Source: Neurospora crassa OR74A (Eukaryota; Ascomycota; Sordariomycetes; Sordariales; Sordariaceae). Taken from it: a DNA stretch of 64,000 nt. The stretch covers positions 2,728,001 through 2,792,000 of the forward strand of contig NC_026502.1 of NCBI RefSeq assembly GCF_000182925.2, written 5' to 3'. The notes below the pieces were generated by a model that made no database searches, was not told the origin of the DNA, and worked only from the letters and a program-made list of their open reading frames with translations. Both the position numbers and the translations under genes were made by a program. Positions within the stretch are counted from its first letter, which is position 1; the number at the start of each line of letters is the position of its first letter. Shown here piece by piece: positions 20,762-32,882 of this stretch.

Positions 20762-23286
20762 GATCAATTAGGAAGGCGACAAGGCGCAATGATTGATTGC
20801 TCTTTCTGTTGTTGATTCTGGCACCTCAGTCCCCGCCCTACCTTGGGGTGGATAGGTCACAGTAGAGGTGATTGCCCTGACCAATTGGTACAGCGCAGTA
20901 AACCGGAGTGTACTAGTTGCGGTGGTGTGGCGAAGAGACGGACCGTATGAGTGTATTGTCTCCGTCAGAAGGGAATGGAGACTGCAGTGCGCAACCAGAA
21001 TTGCAACTGGAAGGTGTGGGCAATGGGTGATTGCCAGCTGAGGGTGGAGTGAGTCCAGTCGCCTTGTGGTCTGGCAGATCTTTGTGACAGGTGACTTCCC
21101 AGCCTGTTGAGTTCGCTCTCAGATTATGCTTCCCCGCTAGGAAAGATAGAGGGAAAGAGCGATGGTCATTCTGTCTCGAATTGTTTGCTGTCTTGGGGGG
21201 GGGGGGGGGGGGGCAGGCAGTTGTACTGCGGTACCACGATGATGTTCGCTTAGGCTAACCTTGACGTTACAGGAGCCAGCCAGACTGTCACGAGGCCACG
21301 AAAGAGTGTCGTTCCTGCGGGTTTTTAGGCTGGATGACCAGGCACGGGTATGTCGAATATTATGATCAGAGAATGCGGTCGCGCCAGGCGGTGTGGAGGG
21401 GAAACAGACAGAGGAAGGAAGAAAGGCCGAGAGGTCGGGCGTTGTTGTAGATAAAGTAAGATGGATTCTATGGGAAAGGGTCCTGGTCCCAAGCCGGGGG
21501 CGGGGATGCAAGGTGGGTGGGTGCAGAAGGGACCTGGGATATACAGAGATTCGTTGGTCGGGAAGGCCGCTGGGGATCGTAAAGGTCCATGGACGGAAAG
21601 AAAGAGCAGGAAAGGGCAGAGAAAGGCAGTCCACGCAGTGAAGGGCAGCTCAGTTAAGGGCAGGCAAAAGCAGGATCCCGGTGGAAGCTGGGAGTGTTCT
21701 ACGCGTGGGCCGACTGCCGGAAGCTTTGCCAACAGCAAAAGGACGGCAATGAGGACCAGTGGTGTTTGGCAAGCATCGAAACTCCCGTTGTGTGACGCGG
21801 GAGAGGCGGGGTGTTTGGTGGTGGTCTAGTTCTGAGGCAGCACAACGTCCAAAGAGGTTCACAACCTAAGCTCAAGGATCACGGACATAAGATCATTCCA
21901 TTGTGCTGCCATACCAGCTGCTGAACACGAACATCCAAGTGGCATTCAAGGTGAGAAGGGTTCGCAAGCTTGACTATAGGCTGCAGTGGGCTGGACCGGC
22001 ACCGCTCTCTATTGTTGAGTTGCTATGGCACGCAAGCCTAGCCGCGTGAATGAGAAAACGCACCGCGGAGCTGAGGACTAACTGAGCAAGCCTTGATGGA
22101 TATAAAAAGGACACTAAAGAATATGTGCTACCCTTTGGTACGGCCTCAGTCGTCAGTCAACATCCAAACCTCCCATCCTCAGCCTTTGACATGTAAGTGG
22201 AAGCGGACGCAATTGCCCGAAGACCAACGAAAAACTTCAAAGGCCCATCACGCACATGTAGTTAAAGCATATGCCATGGACATATGGACACCCAACAAAC
22301 TATTTTGTTTGTTTGCAGCGGTCCCTTCCCGATCATACAATGAGGCTCAAATCAGGGGTGTTGTTGGAACTTTGGTTCAGGGTTGAAGCAACTTGAATGA
22401 TCTGCCTTCAGGGTTGTGAGGGAGAACAGTGCGGACGCTTGCGCTCGACCTATCAGGGGACCCTTGTCAATTCGACTTCCTTCCCGCAGGCGATCTTCGC
22501 CCCACCTTTTGATTGGGTGCCCTGCATTGACTCTTGGGCTTTTATTTTGGCAGAGGAATGTGGAAGGTGGAATGACGAAGGGAAGCGGGGACGTGGGGGA
22601 AACGGGAAGAGTACTGCGTACATAGCGCCAAAACCGAAAACCTTCAGCGGCTGCGATTCTTCCGTCATCAAAGGTTGCTCTAACGGCCATCGACCCACAC
22701 TACACCGAGGCGTGTTAAGTAACGTGTCCCACACTGAATGCACCACACCTACCTCTAGGTATACTACGTACTACACCCAACACACCTTCAAGTTCGTTCG
22801 TCTTCGGCCTACGGTATTCAAGTCTAGAAGGTACTGCAACCTGCCGACCAATACCCATTGCGCGACGGGTCAAGGGAGACAGACAGGCCGAGAGCTAGCT
22901 TTCAGATCGAGATAACAGAACAGCCTGGAACCCCGCGACAAGAGTCGCATGAAAATTCCAGTTCCTGCCAGGCACGCTCCTCGTCAGCAGCGGCGATCAC
23001 ACAAACTTCCCCAGACTCCGTCAGACCGCAATTTTTGTCGCATGACCGGACGGCCTTCAAACGACGATCACCTAACTCTTTTCTCGAACAGACCACACCA
23101 CCCTTGAAACCGCGCCTTTGTAGAGAAGAAAAGAAAAAAAAAGAAGAAGAAGAAAAGAAGCGCTCCCAAAACCTCATCTTCTCCCGGACCCGACTACCTC
23201 TACGACTACCTACCGCATACATACAACCACCCGTTCAAACACATACGTCCCAAAAACACAACAGCAAACTTTGATACAATCACACA
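20762..23286. other. Long divergent intergenic region, 2.5 kb
   Basis: This separates the divergent DUF726 (-) and Ypi1 (+) genes. It has a run of 19 G at 21195-21213, purine-rich stretches around 21400-21650, and only low-complexity ORFs. The last 350 bases before the Ypi1 start are CA- and AAG-rich, consistent with a 5' leader. No RNA gene was recognised. Confidence 0.6.
21195..21213 (+). repeat. Poly(G) tract, 19 nt
   Basis: An uninterrupted G run in intergenic DNA, one of three long G runs in the window (also at 44170 and 53745). Confidence 0.9.
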
Positions 23287-23963
23287 ATGACCTCCGTCGC
23301 CCAACGGCAAGCGCAGCCTGCGCAACCGTCCACCAGCCAAACCGCTGCCCCAACCCGAACCCAAACCGAGACCTCTTCTCCGGCCATCTTGCGACTTCGC
23401 GGCGCACACTCGAACGGGCGATCTGTACAATGGCGTAGCGATGTCGTTGACAACGAAGGTCTCGGCAGGAAGAAGTCCAAAGGTTAGTTGATTTGGGTTC
23501 TCCATCTGCCCCCCCACTCTTCAATTACCTTGCGCGCATACATACACACTCTGACAAATACATATGCTAACACCACCGGCGTGCCATGAACAAAACAGTC
23601 TGCTGCATCTACCACCGACCAAAAGGCGTAGACGAGTCCAGTGACGATTCTTCTTCTTCCTCCGACTCTTCATCCTCCTCCGATTCCGACTCGGACCCAG
23701 AACCTGACCAAGATAAACGAATCACATCCGGCGGTGGTAGTAGTGGCAGGGGCCACCGGCATTCCCATGATCATGACCATGATGGCCGGGAGGGTGGTTG
23801 TAACCACGACCATGGACGTGGGAGGAAACACGGCAATAAAGGAAAGAAGACGGAAAGGAGGCCGAGCCCAAATGCGTATGAGAAAATGCCCAAGTATAAG
23901 CCGAAGGATGGAGGGGCTGGGCCTTCGAATTCAGAGACGCAAGGTCCTGGGGGAAGTAAATGA
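23287..23963 (+). CDS. ypi-1: Type 1 protein phosphatase inhibitor Ypi1 (inhibitor-3/PPP1R11 family)
   Basis: Two exons, 23287-23482 and 23599-23963, encode 186 residues. The conserved core is L-R-L-R-G at 35-39, R-S-V-Q-W at 45-49 (the RVxF-like docking motif for the PP1 catalytic subunit), V-V-D-N-E at 53-57, and after the splice junction V-C-C-I-Y-H, the Cys/His motif of the family. It is followed by an acidic Ser/Asp stretch (about 79-103) and a His/Gly-rich low-complexity tail. Inhibitor-3 proteins bind PP1 and modulate its nuclear activity. The intron lies exactly between the docking motif and the Cys motif and has a gttagt donor. Length and motif order fit the family well. Confidence 0.93.
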
Positions 23964-24422
23964 TGCAGGGAACAACACGAACGTATGTTCGAAAGTCGAA
24001 TTTCTTTTTGGGGGCAATTGTTAGATACCATGGGAAGAAAAAATATGAGCACGAAGGCTGGGTTTGTCTTGGTTTTGGCTTTCTGAAGCCATAATGAGCA
24101 CGTGTATGGGCTGCTTCTCGTTAGATATCATTCTTCGCTAAGTGTCCTTGTTATTGGACTTCACGAGTCAAATAACGATCGATATACACATGTATCTCAC
24201 TATAGCGGCCTCAGATATTCGAGACATCCAGCAACGCAGAATTGTGCTACTGCATTCTAACAGATTTGCCTATAGACACCATAAGTGACTCTATCTTATG
24301 TAACGGCTATACAGAGCTTCCCAATGTTTAAGATCGTACAAGAAATCTAACCCATCCATGTAAAGACAACCCTTCCAGACCTTTTTAGCTCACAGCGCCA
24401 GACGCCACTCAACGTTATCCCA
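23964..24422. other. Convergent 3' intergenic region
   Basis: Spacer between the Ypi1 and PRMT3-type genes, A/T-richer than the flanking exons. Fits two 3' UTRs; no gene was seen. Confidence 0.7.
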
Positions 24423-26239
24423 CTAGTGCAACAGCCAAGTCTGAGTCTGCTCCTTCTCACCCTCGGCAGCCCAAGTAACCCTCAAGTTCAATCCGCGCTC
24501 GTGATTCTCGGCGGTGATATACTCAATCTCGCCTGCAATCTTCTTGCCAGGAGCCGGCTTCGTCTCCTTGACCTTGTTCTTGTCCAACAGCATCAGGCCC
24601 TGTCGCCAATGGGTAGGCTCACCAAACGGTCCGGTAGTAAACGCCACCCGGGCGTCCTTATCGCCGCCCTTGCCGGCCGTCTCAGCCACCCACTCCTGCG
24701 CCTTGGTGTCCAGCTTGATGGACTCGTCGACGCGGTTGCGCGCAAAGAAAACGTCCCACCAGACGAGGAAGCCGTCGTGGCTCTCGGCCTTGTCGTCGAA
24801 GGCGCTCTGCCACTTAGCCGTGAACACGAGGTCCTCGACCTTGACGGTGTGGAAATCCAACAACCCGAACGAGGCCGGGGTGCCGCACACGGTCTCGGCG
24901 GGACGAACCTCCATCCGGCAATCCTCGTAGATGCCCTTCTGCATCACCTTCATGTCGAAGCCGTACACGTCGCGCCAGAAGTCAACGTACTCGGCAATGT
25001 ACTCCTGTTCCGACACGGGCGCGATCCACATGTTGCCGTGGCTGGGGACGAGCAGACCTTGGGGAGCCAGGTACTTGTCGCGCGCCCACAAAACGCTGTT
25101 GAGCATGGCCTCGTACAGCAAGCAGTAGCCCATCCACTCGGACACAATGATGTCGACCTTCTCGACGGGGAGGATCACCTCCTCGATGCGGCCCTTGAGG
25201 GTAACAATCACGTCCGAAAGCCCGTTGGCGTAAATGTTCTCGCGCGCCTTGTCGATGATTTCCGAGCGGTCGACGGCGATAACCTGCTTCGCACCCGCCT
25301 TGGCGCAGAACATGGACAGGATACCCGTGCCGCAGCCAATGTCGAGGACGACCTTGCCGGCGAAGAGGTCCTTGTTCTGGTAGATGAAGTCGCGGTAGGC
25401 TTCGGTGCGGACCGTGTCCTTGAGCATGGTCTCGTGGATGTCGTTGTGCGCGTATGACTCGAAGTAGTAGTCGGAAGCACCCTCCTTGGCGGCAGGACCC
25501 TCGGGGGCCGGACCTGAAGGCGCAGCAGCAGCAGCAGCGGCGGCGGCCTTGCCCTTGGCAGCATCCTTGTCGTCGTCATCAGCCTGCCAGCGCTGATCGA
25601 GGGTCTGCTGGACGGCAAGGCGGTAATTGGAGAACTGCTTGGACAGCTGCTCGAGCTGAGCCTGGAGCTCGGCGTTCTTTTGGATCAACTCATCCACAGC
25701 AGGCGCATCCGCGCCCTTCTGGGTGCCGGCAGCAGAAGCCTCAGCGCCGGTACCGCTGGACTCAGGGAGATCATCCAGGCACAAAATCAAGGCGTCGTCA
25801 TCAAGGACGGGCTTGAGATAGCGGTCATCCTCCAGATCGGCGGCAGTGATCTCAGCGGGAAGAGGGACGCCTTCGTGAACCTTGGAACGGACTAATATGT
25901 TGTCAGCAGGCTGCCTATTTAGCTTGTGGAGACTGGAGACCTACTGAAGTTGATAAGTTTGATCAAGCCGTAGAAATCCAAGTTGAGACGGTCGCGAATG
26001 GCAAGGAAATCAAGACCCTTATCCTTGCAGTAGTTCAGCATGGAGACAACGTCGGGGAAGACATGGTCGTCGAGCAAGGAGATGATAGCGGGGGCCTCCT
26101 CTTGCTCCTCGTCTTGGTCGAGCCACTCATCCTCGTCGCCAGAAGAAGAAGAGGCATCGGAGCCAGAGTCAGAGGCGGAGCTATAGTCGTTACGACGGGG
26201 TTCGGACTGAGCCGCCGAAGTTGAAGCTTGAGCGGCCAT
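24423..26239 (-). CDS. Protein arginine N-methyltransferase, PRMT3/Rmt3 type
   Basis: Two exons, 26239-25945 and 25891-24423, encode 587 residues; the 53-nt intron has a CTGAC branch. The catalytic core carries the SAM-binding motif VLDIGCGTG (280-288), the double-E loop S-E-W-M-G-Y..L-Y-E (Glu350 and Glu359) and the T-H-W loop (525-527), all intact for a type I enzyme making asymmetric dimethylarginine. PRMT3 modifies ribosomal protein uS5 (RPS2) in other organisms. The N-terminus is acidic, then resembles the PRMT3 zinc-finger region (about 52-80: 'DDHVFPDVVSMLNYCK'), but the usual CxxC pair is replaced by I-I-S-L. A coiled-coil-like stretch (about 163-195) and a nine-Ala run (about 213-222) precede the catalytic core. 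Confidence 0.92.
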
Positions 26240-27097
26240 GATGTGGTGGTTTGCCTCGAGGTACTTGACTTTGCTATGTCAGGTACAAAAATGTGAACAA
26301 CAACCAAGGTCACAACAAGAAACGTGGTTCTTGAAAGTGGGTTGTGAGAATGTTGGAGCCTGGTCGTCAAGGTGCGCAGGCTTTGAAAAAATCAGAAATT
26401 TCCACTTGTGTAAATTGGTAGTGTAAAGCAGTACCTCATTAGGTTGGCTGCAGTTGCAGCGTCGCCCAAAAATTGCGGGGAAACACATGCCGATAACGAA
26501 CGCCTGTTAGAACATCGAGAACCAAAGACGTTCTCGTAATTAAAATGTACAAATATGCTAATAATTTCCGTTCGTTTATTGTTACCTTCTTCCTGATTGT
26601 TTCTGTACATGCCGAAATGGTGTAGTAATGATTCAAGGACCAAGCTTCTTGGGCCTTTGGCGGATTATGTCGTTCTCCAACAAACCACCCCAAGATCCAG
26701 CCCCTTTCCCAGCTTCAGATCCAGTTGCCTCGGCAACCAGCCTTTCCAGAAAGACAGAAAAGAAGGTATTGTCTGATCCAGTACGCCCTTTCTCTTGATC
26801 ATGTAATCATGAGAAAATACAGTGTAAAATCTACAGTATCAACTAGCAGCCCGTCGCTCTATGTGCTCTTGTTGCTCCCTTGCCAATCGTGCCTGCAAAT
26901 TATTCAACCCCCAACAACGCCAGTAACTCCTTCACATAACCCAGAAGACAAAATCAGGTATTCGATGAAAAACAAGGAATGGAGAAGAGGTCCCAACAAA
27001 GAGCACTCCAGCAATATTCCAACCTAACACTTCAAGAAATTCAAGCAAGCAAACCGTCCTGAATCCAACCCATAAGCAAATCTCTCGTATGTCTTTC
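26240..27097. other. Promoter region of the PRMT3-type gene and 3' flank of the Tag1-type gene
   Basis: No gene-like ORF. A/T content rises in the middle. No repeats or RNA genes were recognised. Confidence 0.65.
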
Positions 27098-29995
27098 TCA
27101 GAGGCGGACGCTCGCTCCTATTCCCCTTCCAACATACCACAGCGTCTCTGTCCAGGATCCAATCCTGACACTGACAGTAGCCTTCGCATCAAGCTTCAGC
27201 CTACCACCTAATGCTTCCTTCACCTTATCACGTCCAACCGAGTCCAGAGACCAGTCCACCGGCAACCTAGGCGTGGTGGACACCCCCGGAGGGCAACCAA
27301 ACGGTGAATCATACTTGATTCGTCCGATTTCCTCCGTGTGATTGTACAGGGCTGTAGCATTGATGTGCTCGATATAAATCGTGTTTCGTGAGAAGGGCGA
27401 GGCTAACGTAAATGTGGCTTGAGAAGAGAATATGTGAAAGGTCGCGCCTCGAATAAAGTGAGGAGCCGTATCATTGGTGCTACCGTCCCCATCGTGTCGT
27501 CCACCTTCATCGTCGCCAGGCACGCTAAGTCTAGGCATTGGGAGCGTAAAGTTGAATTTTGACAGCGCTTTGCCCAGCTCTGGCTTTGATGGAATAGTAC
27601 CCAGATGTGTTCTAAGCGTCACGGTTGTGTTATAACCGGATATGTACTGCGAAATCAAATCCCGGCCGATTTGCACGCCATCTTCTCCGGCCAAAGAAGG
27701 CCTCCATAGTGCCGTCACTTTCAGGTTTGTATTGTTTCCACGCTTGATTGTTAGTCTCTTTGCACGCGCCTCGCCGAGAACAGTTCCATTTTTCAAAATG
27801 TTGATGCTAATCCAAGGAATGTAGGCCGCGTATGGAGTAGGGTTGGTTACGTTAACTGACGCCTGTAGAGATATTGAGACTGGGCTAGTGTCAACAACTT
27901 CCAGTTCTCCCACTTGAGGCTGCATAGAGCCGAGAAGATCGTTTCCAAGGGCTAGTGAAGGAGCGAGATGTCAGTTTTCTGAGATGTCCATGAGGTATGC
28001 GTGAGCGACTGATGGATAGCATCGACAAGAGATGCATAATCGCCAACAGTAGCAAGGTGACTGACAAAGTATCATTGGAGAAGAGACGGACGTTTGAGCG
28101 GAATTCTGCCCTCCGCGGGGACACCCTTCACCACAAATTGTCCAAGAATTGTATGTACGCCAACGTCGACAAGAGCGCTGATGTCGAGAATGACATCGGT
28201 GTCACCAAAAAGGAGGGCCTGAATAACATCGGTCAACACGTCATCGTCGGTAACCTTGAGCGGTGTATCGTGAACGTGTGATGTGATCTCAATCAAGTTT
28301 TCTTCACCGGGACCGCCGTCGATTTGAATGGAGCTGGCCTTCTCGTCAATTTCCAGTTCGCCTAGCTTCCTGGAGTCATAAAACACATCCGCTTTGGCTT
28401 TGACACTGGAGACGTTCAATCCAATATTCAGTTCCGATGGGAGGGCTGCCAAAGCGACGATAGTGCCCGACACTTTGGGGTTCGAATTGGGGTCGTCGGG
28501 ATCTGCCAACGGGTCTGGCAGGGAGAATGATACGTCCGTCAAAGAGAAGTTACGAATCAAGTCGTCAAAGGATTGTTGCGGAAGAGGTACAGGGACCGTA
28601 ACACTGGAGATGATATCCCCGATCCAACCAGGGACCTCTCCACCTTGATCTTTCTGACCTCGTACGAGAACCGATACAGGCTCACCTGCAACGTAGGCTT
28701 CAAAGAGCTTGTCCAACGGCGACAAGGTTCCACCAGGGCAGGGACGGGTAAGAGGCTCTGGCAATTCTTCGACGATGGAATGGGCAGTGACTTTGACATC
28801 GGCTTCCGGCCTAAGAGCAATGACATCGGTTAGGGCGGTGGCGACAGAAATGGCCGGGCCATGCTTCTTGCATCCCGGAACCGAGACCTCGAACTTGAGC
28901 GCGGGTACGTCAAAAGCAACTGGATAAGGGTTGAAGGTGGTGACGGTAACGTCGGCTGCCATTCCCTGCCTATCATCGCCGGGTAAGGGCCTCTCTTCAA
29001 AATTAAGACCGGTAATGTTGTAGGAGGGGAGCGGGGGCAATTCCTTGCCTACAATAAACGCATCAGTATGGATTCAAGGTCATTGTGGTGGAAGGACACA
29101 ACGTCGGGGCGTAGCACATGTTTGTTCTCATTTATAAGAATGACTTTTCGCCAAATAACAATGCTGCGAAGGGACGGTAGAGGGATTGACCTTCAAACTC
29201 CATTGTTTCCGAAACAGCGTGCGTTCCCAAGGGAATGTTGAATCTTGTCTTGACCGTGATCTCCGTTATTCCCCGTACACGAACTGTATCCATTTTCCCG
29301 CCCAAGAACTGATTCGCAATGGTCCGAATGGTATCGGCATCACCAGGAGCCAAATCGGCAACGATATCAAGCTCAGTATTGTGGCCATTCGCGATGGCAA
29401 TCGTCAAGGGAGGGAGGCCAGCAGTTCCGAGCAACATGTTATCGTGATCAATCCAGTAAACCTTGACCCTCGTCTCCTCTGTTGCCAGCTCTTTAGCCAG
29501 CCACGTGGTGAACTGGCCGACTCGTCTAATATGGACATTCTTGACACGCTGAGCATCAAGACGGAAGTTTGCTTGGATTCGCGCACGGACGCCATCGGTA
29601 GTGATAGACTCGAGCGCCAAGTTTGTCGGCTCGATGACGATGGCCTCCTTGGCATATTTCTCAACCGCAGCTGGAACAAAAAAAGCGCCAATAGCGATGG
29701 AGGCTGCGAGCCCCATCAACAATAGCGCGGCGATAATGGAGGGCCATCGCGTCGACTTCGTGGTCGACCGCGCTGGTGCTACTCCATCTCCAGAATGAGA
29801 AGCCCCAGCCGAGACCAAAGAAGCTCTGTCTGGATCATCGCGTCCGTCATGGCGTGGTGTTGTGTTGGACGTCGAAAGCAGAGGCGTAGATTCGAGTGCT
29901 CCATCGGTTAAATCGGCCAGTGTTTTGGTATCCCTACTGCTTGTCGACGCCGCGAGCAGAGGGGACCGCTCGGTTTCGAAGTCGGAAGACGACAT
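27098..29995 (-). CDS. Tag1/YLR173W-type vacuolar single-pass membrane protein with DUF3712 repeats
   Basis: Three exons, 29995-29191, 29048-28092 and 27951-27098, encode 871 residues. The N-terminal 83 residues are polar and Ser/Asp-rich, starting with an E-R-S-P-L-L-A acidic dileucine-like motif that fits vacuolar targeting. A single membrane span at about 84-107 follows, then a large domain with several N-x-S/T sites and repeated beta-rich segments of the DUF3712 type ('FEGKELPPLPSYNITGLNF'). The architecture matches yeast YLR173W (Tag1), a vacuolar membrane protein that helps end autophagy in prolonged starvation. Both introns (142 and 140 nt) begin with weak donors, GTCAAT and GTCCGT, yet splicing at them restores family-like sequence. 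Function is inferred from architecture. Confidence 0.82.
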
Positions 29996-31382
29996 GTCGA
30001 AATGATTGTGCTGGATTCGGTTCTCAAGCCCTCATGAATGAAGTGTAAAGACTGAAATGGGCAATGAGTGGATGAATGATCGCAGGCAGACGAGCAATGG
30101 TAGATTGCCGTGAAGCTTGGACGCTCCTGCGATAACGACAACGGACGAGTTAAACGGTCGGGTGTTGGCAGGGAGGTACCTCTAGATACTAGGTTGATCA
30201 AGGATAAGATGGACTGGTAGGCTAGAAGAACTCGATATAATGAACAATATGTCTAGGGAAATTGATGAGAATGAATCGAAGAAGTATAGTATGGACGATT
30301 TATACTGGAATGCTGTTGCAACAAAGCAGGACGGTTGGTGTTTCGGCGACGTTGAGATTGAAGTTGGGCTCGCAGCCGACACATCAAGTCTTCGGATATG
30401 GAGGTACCTAGATCACGAGCCATGCACTAACAACATGATGCGTGAGTTGGCACTATTCTACAGGCTGACAGTGCCTTCATGCAGTTAAGGTAGTGCTGCA
30501 CCAAGACGGGACTACACCAAAATAGCGGCTTCTACACTAGTGTATGCCCACAAGGTTGCCCTGTGCGCGACCGGGATCAGCTTCCGCTTAGGATGATTGG
30601 TCCTGCCGTGCCTGCATGGCTCTTGGTTTGCGTGACCTCCGGCGCCGGAACACGGAAGGAAACTCTTTGCCCTCACCCTTCCGCGAGGTCGCGATGGGAC
30701 CGGTGACCGGATGTGCCTGTTCCCCTCGTCGGTTGCATCCAAATTCCCAGTGGATGGATGATGGACGATTGAACGGCATGCCCCTGGGTGGGGCCGCAAC
30801 CCCGAACTTGGAGAAGCCCAGTCCCGCCAGCGGGCTTGCCCAGAGGCTCCAGACACCCCACCGGCTTGTCCCGTCGTGGTGTGGAGTGAAGCTCAAGTAA
30901 CCAACCATTAAACAAGCTCCAATTCGTCAGACCTGCATGTACCCGTCCCTCACACTAAGTCTAGGGTTCTTATCCTGAATGACACACCTCATGCTGAGCT
31001 CCATTGGCGGTTGGAGGCGGGAATCAGCTGTGGCTGGGCTATTTGATTGTGAGCGTGAAGGAACTGAGTATGTAAGACCGCTCAAAGAGAGAGAAAAAGA
31101 TAAAAGCAAGAAGGATAAAATAAAGAGTTGGAAGACAAACGTGCAGATAGCCGGTATCGGTGCAGTTTCAAAATCAAATTGTTGTGCAATTCAACTCTTG
31201 GCTGTTATCTTTTGGCCCAAGAGACCTATTCCCTGCTACCAAGCTCATCCCCGTAAGGGCCCTCAACAGTGAGCTACTTAATCGTCTTGTTCCTTGACTG
31301 TGGGTTTTGCAGACTGGGAAGAGGCTATTCCGAAAGTCTGGGGCTGAAAAGAGAAAGGACGAAAGACCAGGGTACCTGTGAA

Positions 31383-31388
31383 GAGTCA
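31383..31388 (-). promoter_or_regulatory. Partial CPC1/Gcn4-type site (TGACTC on minus strand)
   Basis: GAGTCA on the plus strand gives the TGACTC half of the general amino-acid control element, 229 bases before the arg-12 start. Six of seven consensus bases match. Confidence 0.35.
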
Positions 31389-31484
31389 CGGTTCGCGAAT
31401 TGATTCATGAAGGAAGTGGAAAGGGCCTTGATAAACACTACCTCCTAGTACTGCAGCTTTCCCCCCAGGGCCACTCTTCCTGGC

Positions 31485-31491
31485 TGACTCA
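31485..31491 (+). promoter_or_regulatory. CPC1/Gcn4-type response element upstream of arg-12
   Basis: A perfect TGACTCA, 126 bases before the arg-12 start codon. arg-12 is a known target of cross-pathway control by the bZIP activator CPC1, whose sites have this consensus. The match could also be chance, since a 7-mer is expected several times in the window. Confidence 0.55.
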
Positions 31492-31616
31492 CTTTCCCAC
31501 TTCTTTCACAACTCATCTCTCATTTCTTAAGATACCCCATTGCACTTTTTCTTCGTTTGACATTTCTCTCCTTCCTTGTCCTCACCAGATACCCGTCTCA
31601 CCTCACCATCGCCATC

Positions 31617-32882
31617 ATGATGTCCCGGGCAACTACTCGCACCATCAAGTCCGCTGTCGGACAAATCCAGGCTCGCTCTGTGTCCAACAGCGCCGCCAGC
31701 AGTACCCCCCGCCATCTTCTCTCCATCAGCCAGCTTAGCCCTGCCGAGTTCTCCAAGCTTGTCCTCAATGCTTCTGCTTACAAGCAGGCCACCAAGGCCG
31801 CCTTCGCTGCTGGCCCCGGCCAGGTACCCCGCACTTTGGACGGCAAGCTAAAGGGACGGACCGTGGCCATGATGTTCAGCAAGCGAAGCACCAGGACCCG
31901 TGTCTCGACCGAGGCCGCTGTGGCCCTCATGGGCGGCCACCCCATGTTCCTCGGCAAGGATGACATCCAACTGGGTGTAAGTGTTAACTACCGTCTCGGC
32001 TCCATCGTCCCTCCCCTTGCCTAAAGGAGACACATACATGCGCAACGACCAGCACCTCGATCGCTAACGACACTTTCCACAGGTCAACGAGTCTCTCTAT
32101 GACACTTCCAAGGTCATCTCCTCCATGACCTCGTGCATGGTAGCCCGCGTCGGTCCTCACTCCGACGTCGCCGACCTCGCCAGGGACTCATCGGTACCTG
32201 TCATCAACGCCCTGTCCGATGACTTCCACCCGCTCCAGGCCATTGCCGACTTCCAGACCATCCACGAGGCTTTTGCCACCAAGCCCGCCCACGAGGCCAG
32301 CCTCGGACTCGAGGGCATGAAGGTCGCCTGGGTCGGCGACTCTAACAACGTACTTTTCGACATGGCTACCGCCTGCGTCATGCTGGGCGTCGACATTGCC
32401 GTCGCCTCGCCCGCCGGCTACGGCATTCCCGACCGCATGAAGCAGATCATCCTCAGCGTCGCCGAGGGCGTTGCCAAGCCCGGCAAGCTGATCGAGACTA
32501 CGGTCCCCGAGGAGGCTGTCAAGGACGCTGATATCTTGGTTACCGATACCTGGGTGTCCATGGGTCAGGAGGCCGAGACCCAGAGGCGTCTCAAGGCGTT
32601 TGCCGGCTTCCAGATAACCAACGAGCTGGCTAAGCGTGGCGGCGCGAAGCCCGGCTGGAAGTTCATGCACTGCCTTCCTAGGCACCCTGAGGAGGTTGAT
32701 GACGAGGTTTTCTATGGTCCTCAGTCCTTGGTCTTCCCCGAGCCGAAAATAGGCTCTGGGCTGCCGTCTGTAAGTGAAGCGATCTTATTCTGCCCCGCGG
32801 ATGAAGCTTGAGCTAATCACGTTTGTGCTTTTACCTAGCTGCCCTTGAGGCTTTCGTCGTCAACAACGGTAGGATACTTTGA
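31617..32882 (+). CDS. arg-12: Ornithine carbamoyltransferase, mitochondrial (with apparent frameshift)
   Basis: Makes citrulline from ornithine and carbamoyl phosphate in the mitochondrion, for arginine synthesis. Exons are 31617-31976, 32083-32769 and 32839-32882. The first 45 or so residues form a basic, Ser-rich presequence. S-T-R-T (91-94) is the carbamoyl-phosphate loop, H-P-L-Q (169-172) and H-C-L-P (316-319) are the other active-site motifs, all intact. After F-P-E (338-340) the reading frame breaks: the next bases encode the family's E-N-R-L-W-A-A segment only in another frame, and total exon length is 1091, one short of a multiple of three. One base appears missing after 32742. With it, the protein would be 363 residues, the normal size; as written, the last 20 or so residues are wrong. 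Sequencing error or a real mutant allele. Confidence 0.9.

Larger units (their letters stand above)
29996..31616. other. Divergent intergenic region between the Tag1-type gene and arg-12
   Basis: A 1.6-kb region carrying both promoters. It has GGTACCTCTAG/GAGGTACCTAG motifs (30173-30193 and 30401-30412), a palindromic CTACACTAGTGTA (30532-30544), and Gcn4/CPC1-type sites near arg-12. ORFs between 30500 and 30900 overlap on both strands and resemble no family. Confidence 0.65.

Noticed and set aside
24426-25457. 343-codon plus-strand ORF opposite the PRMT3-type gene
   Set aside because: Antisense shadow of a GC-rich exon with clear catalytic motifs on the other strand.
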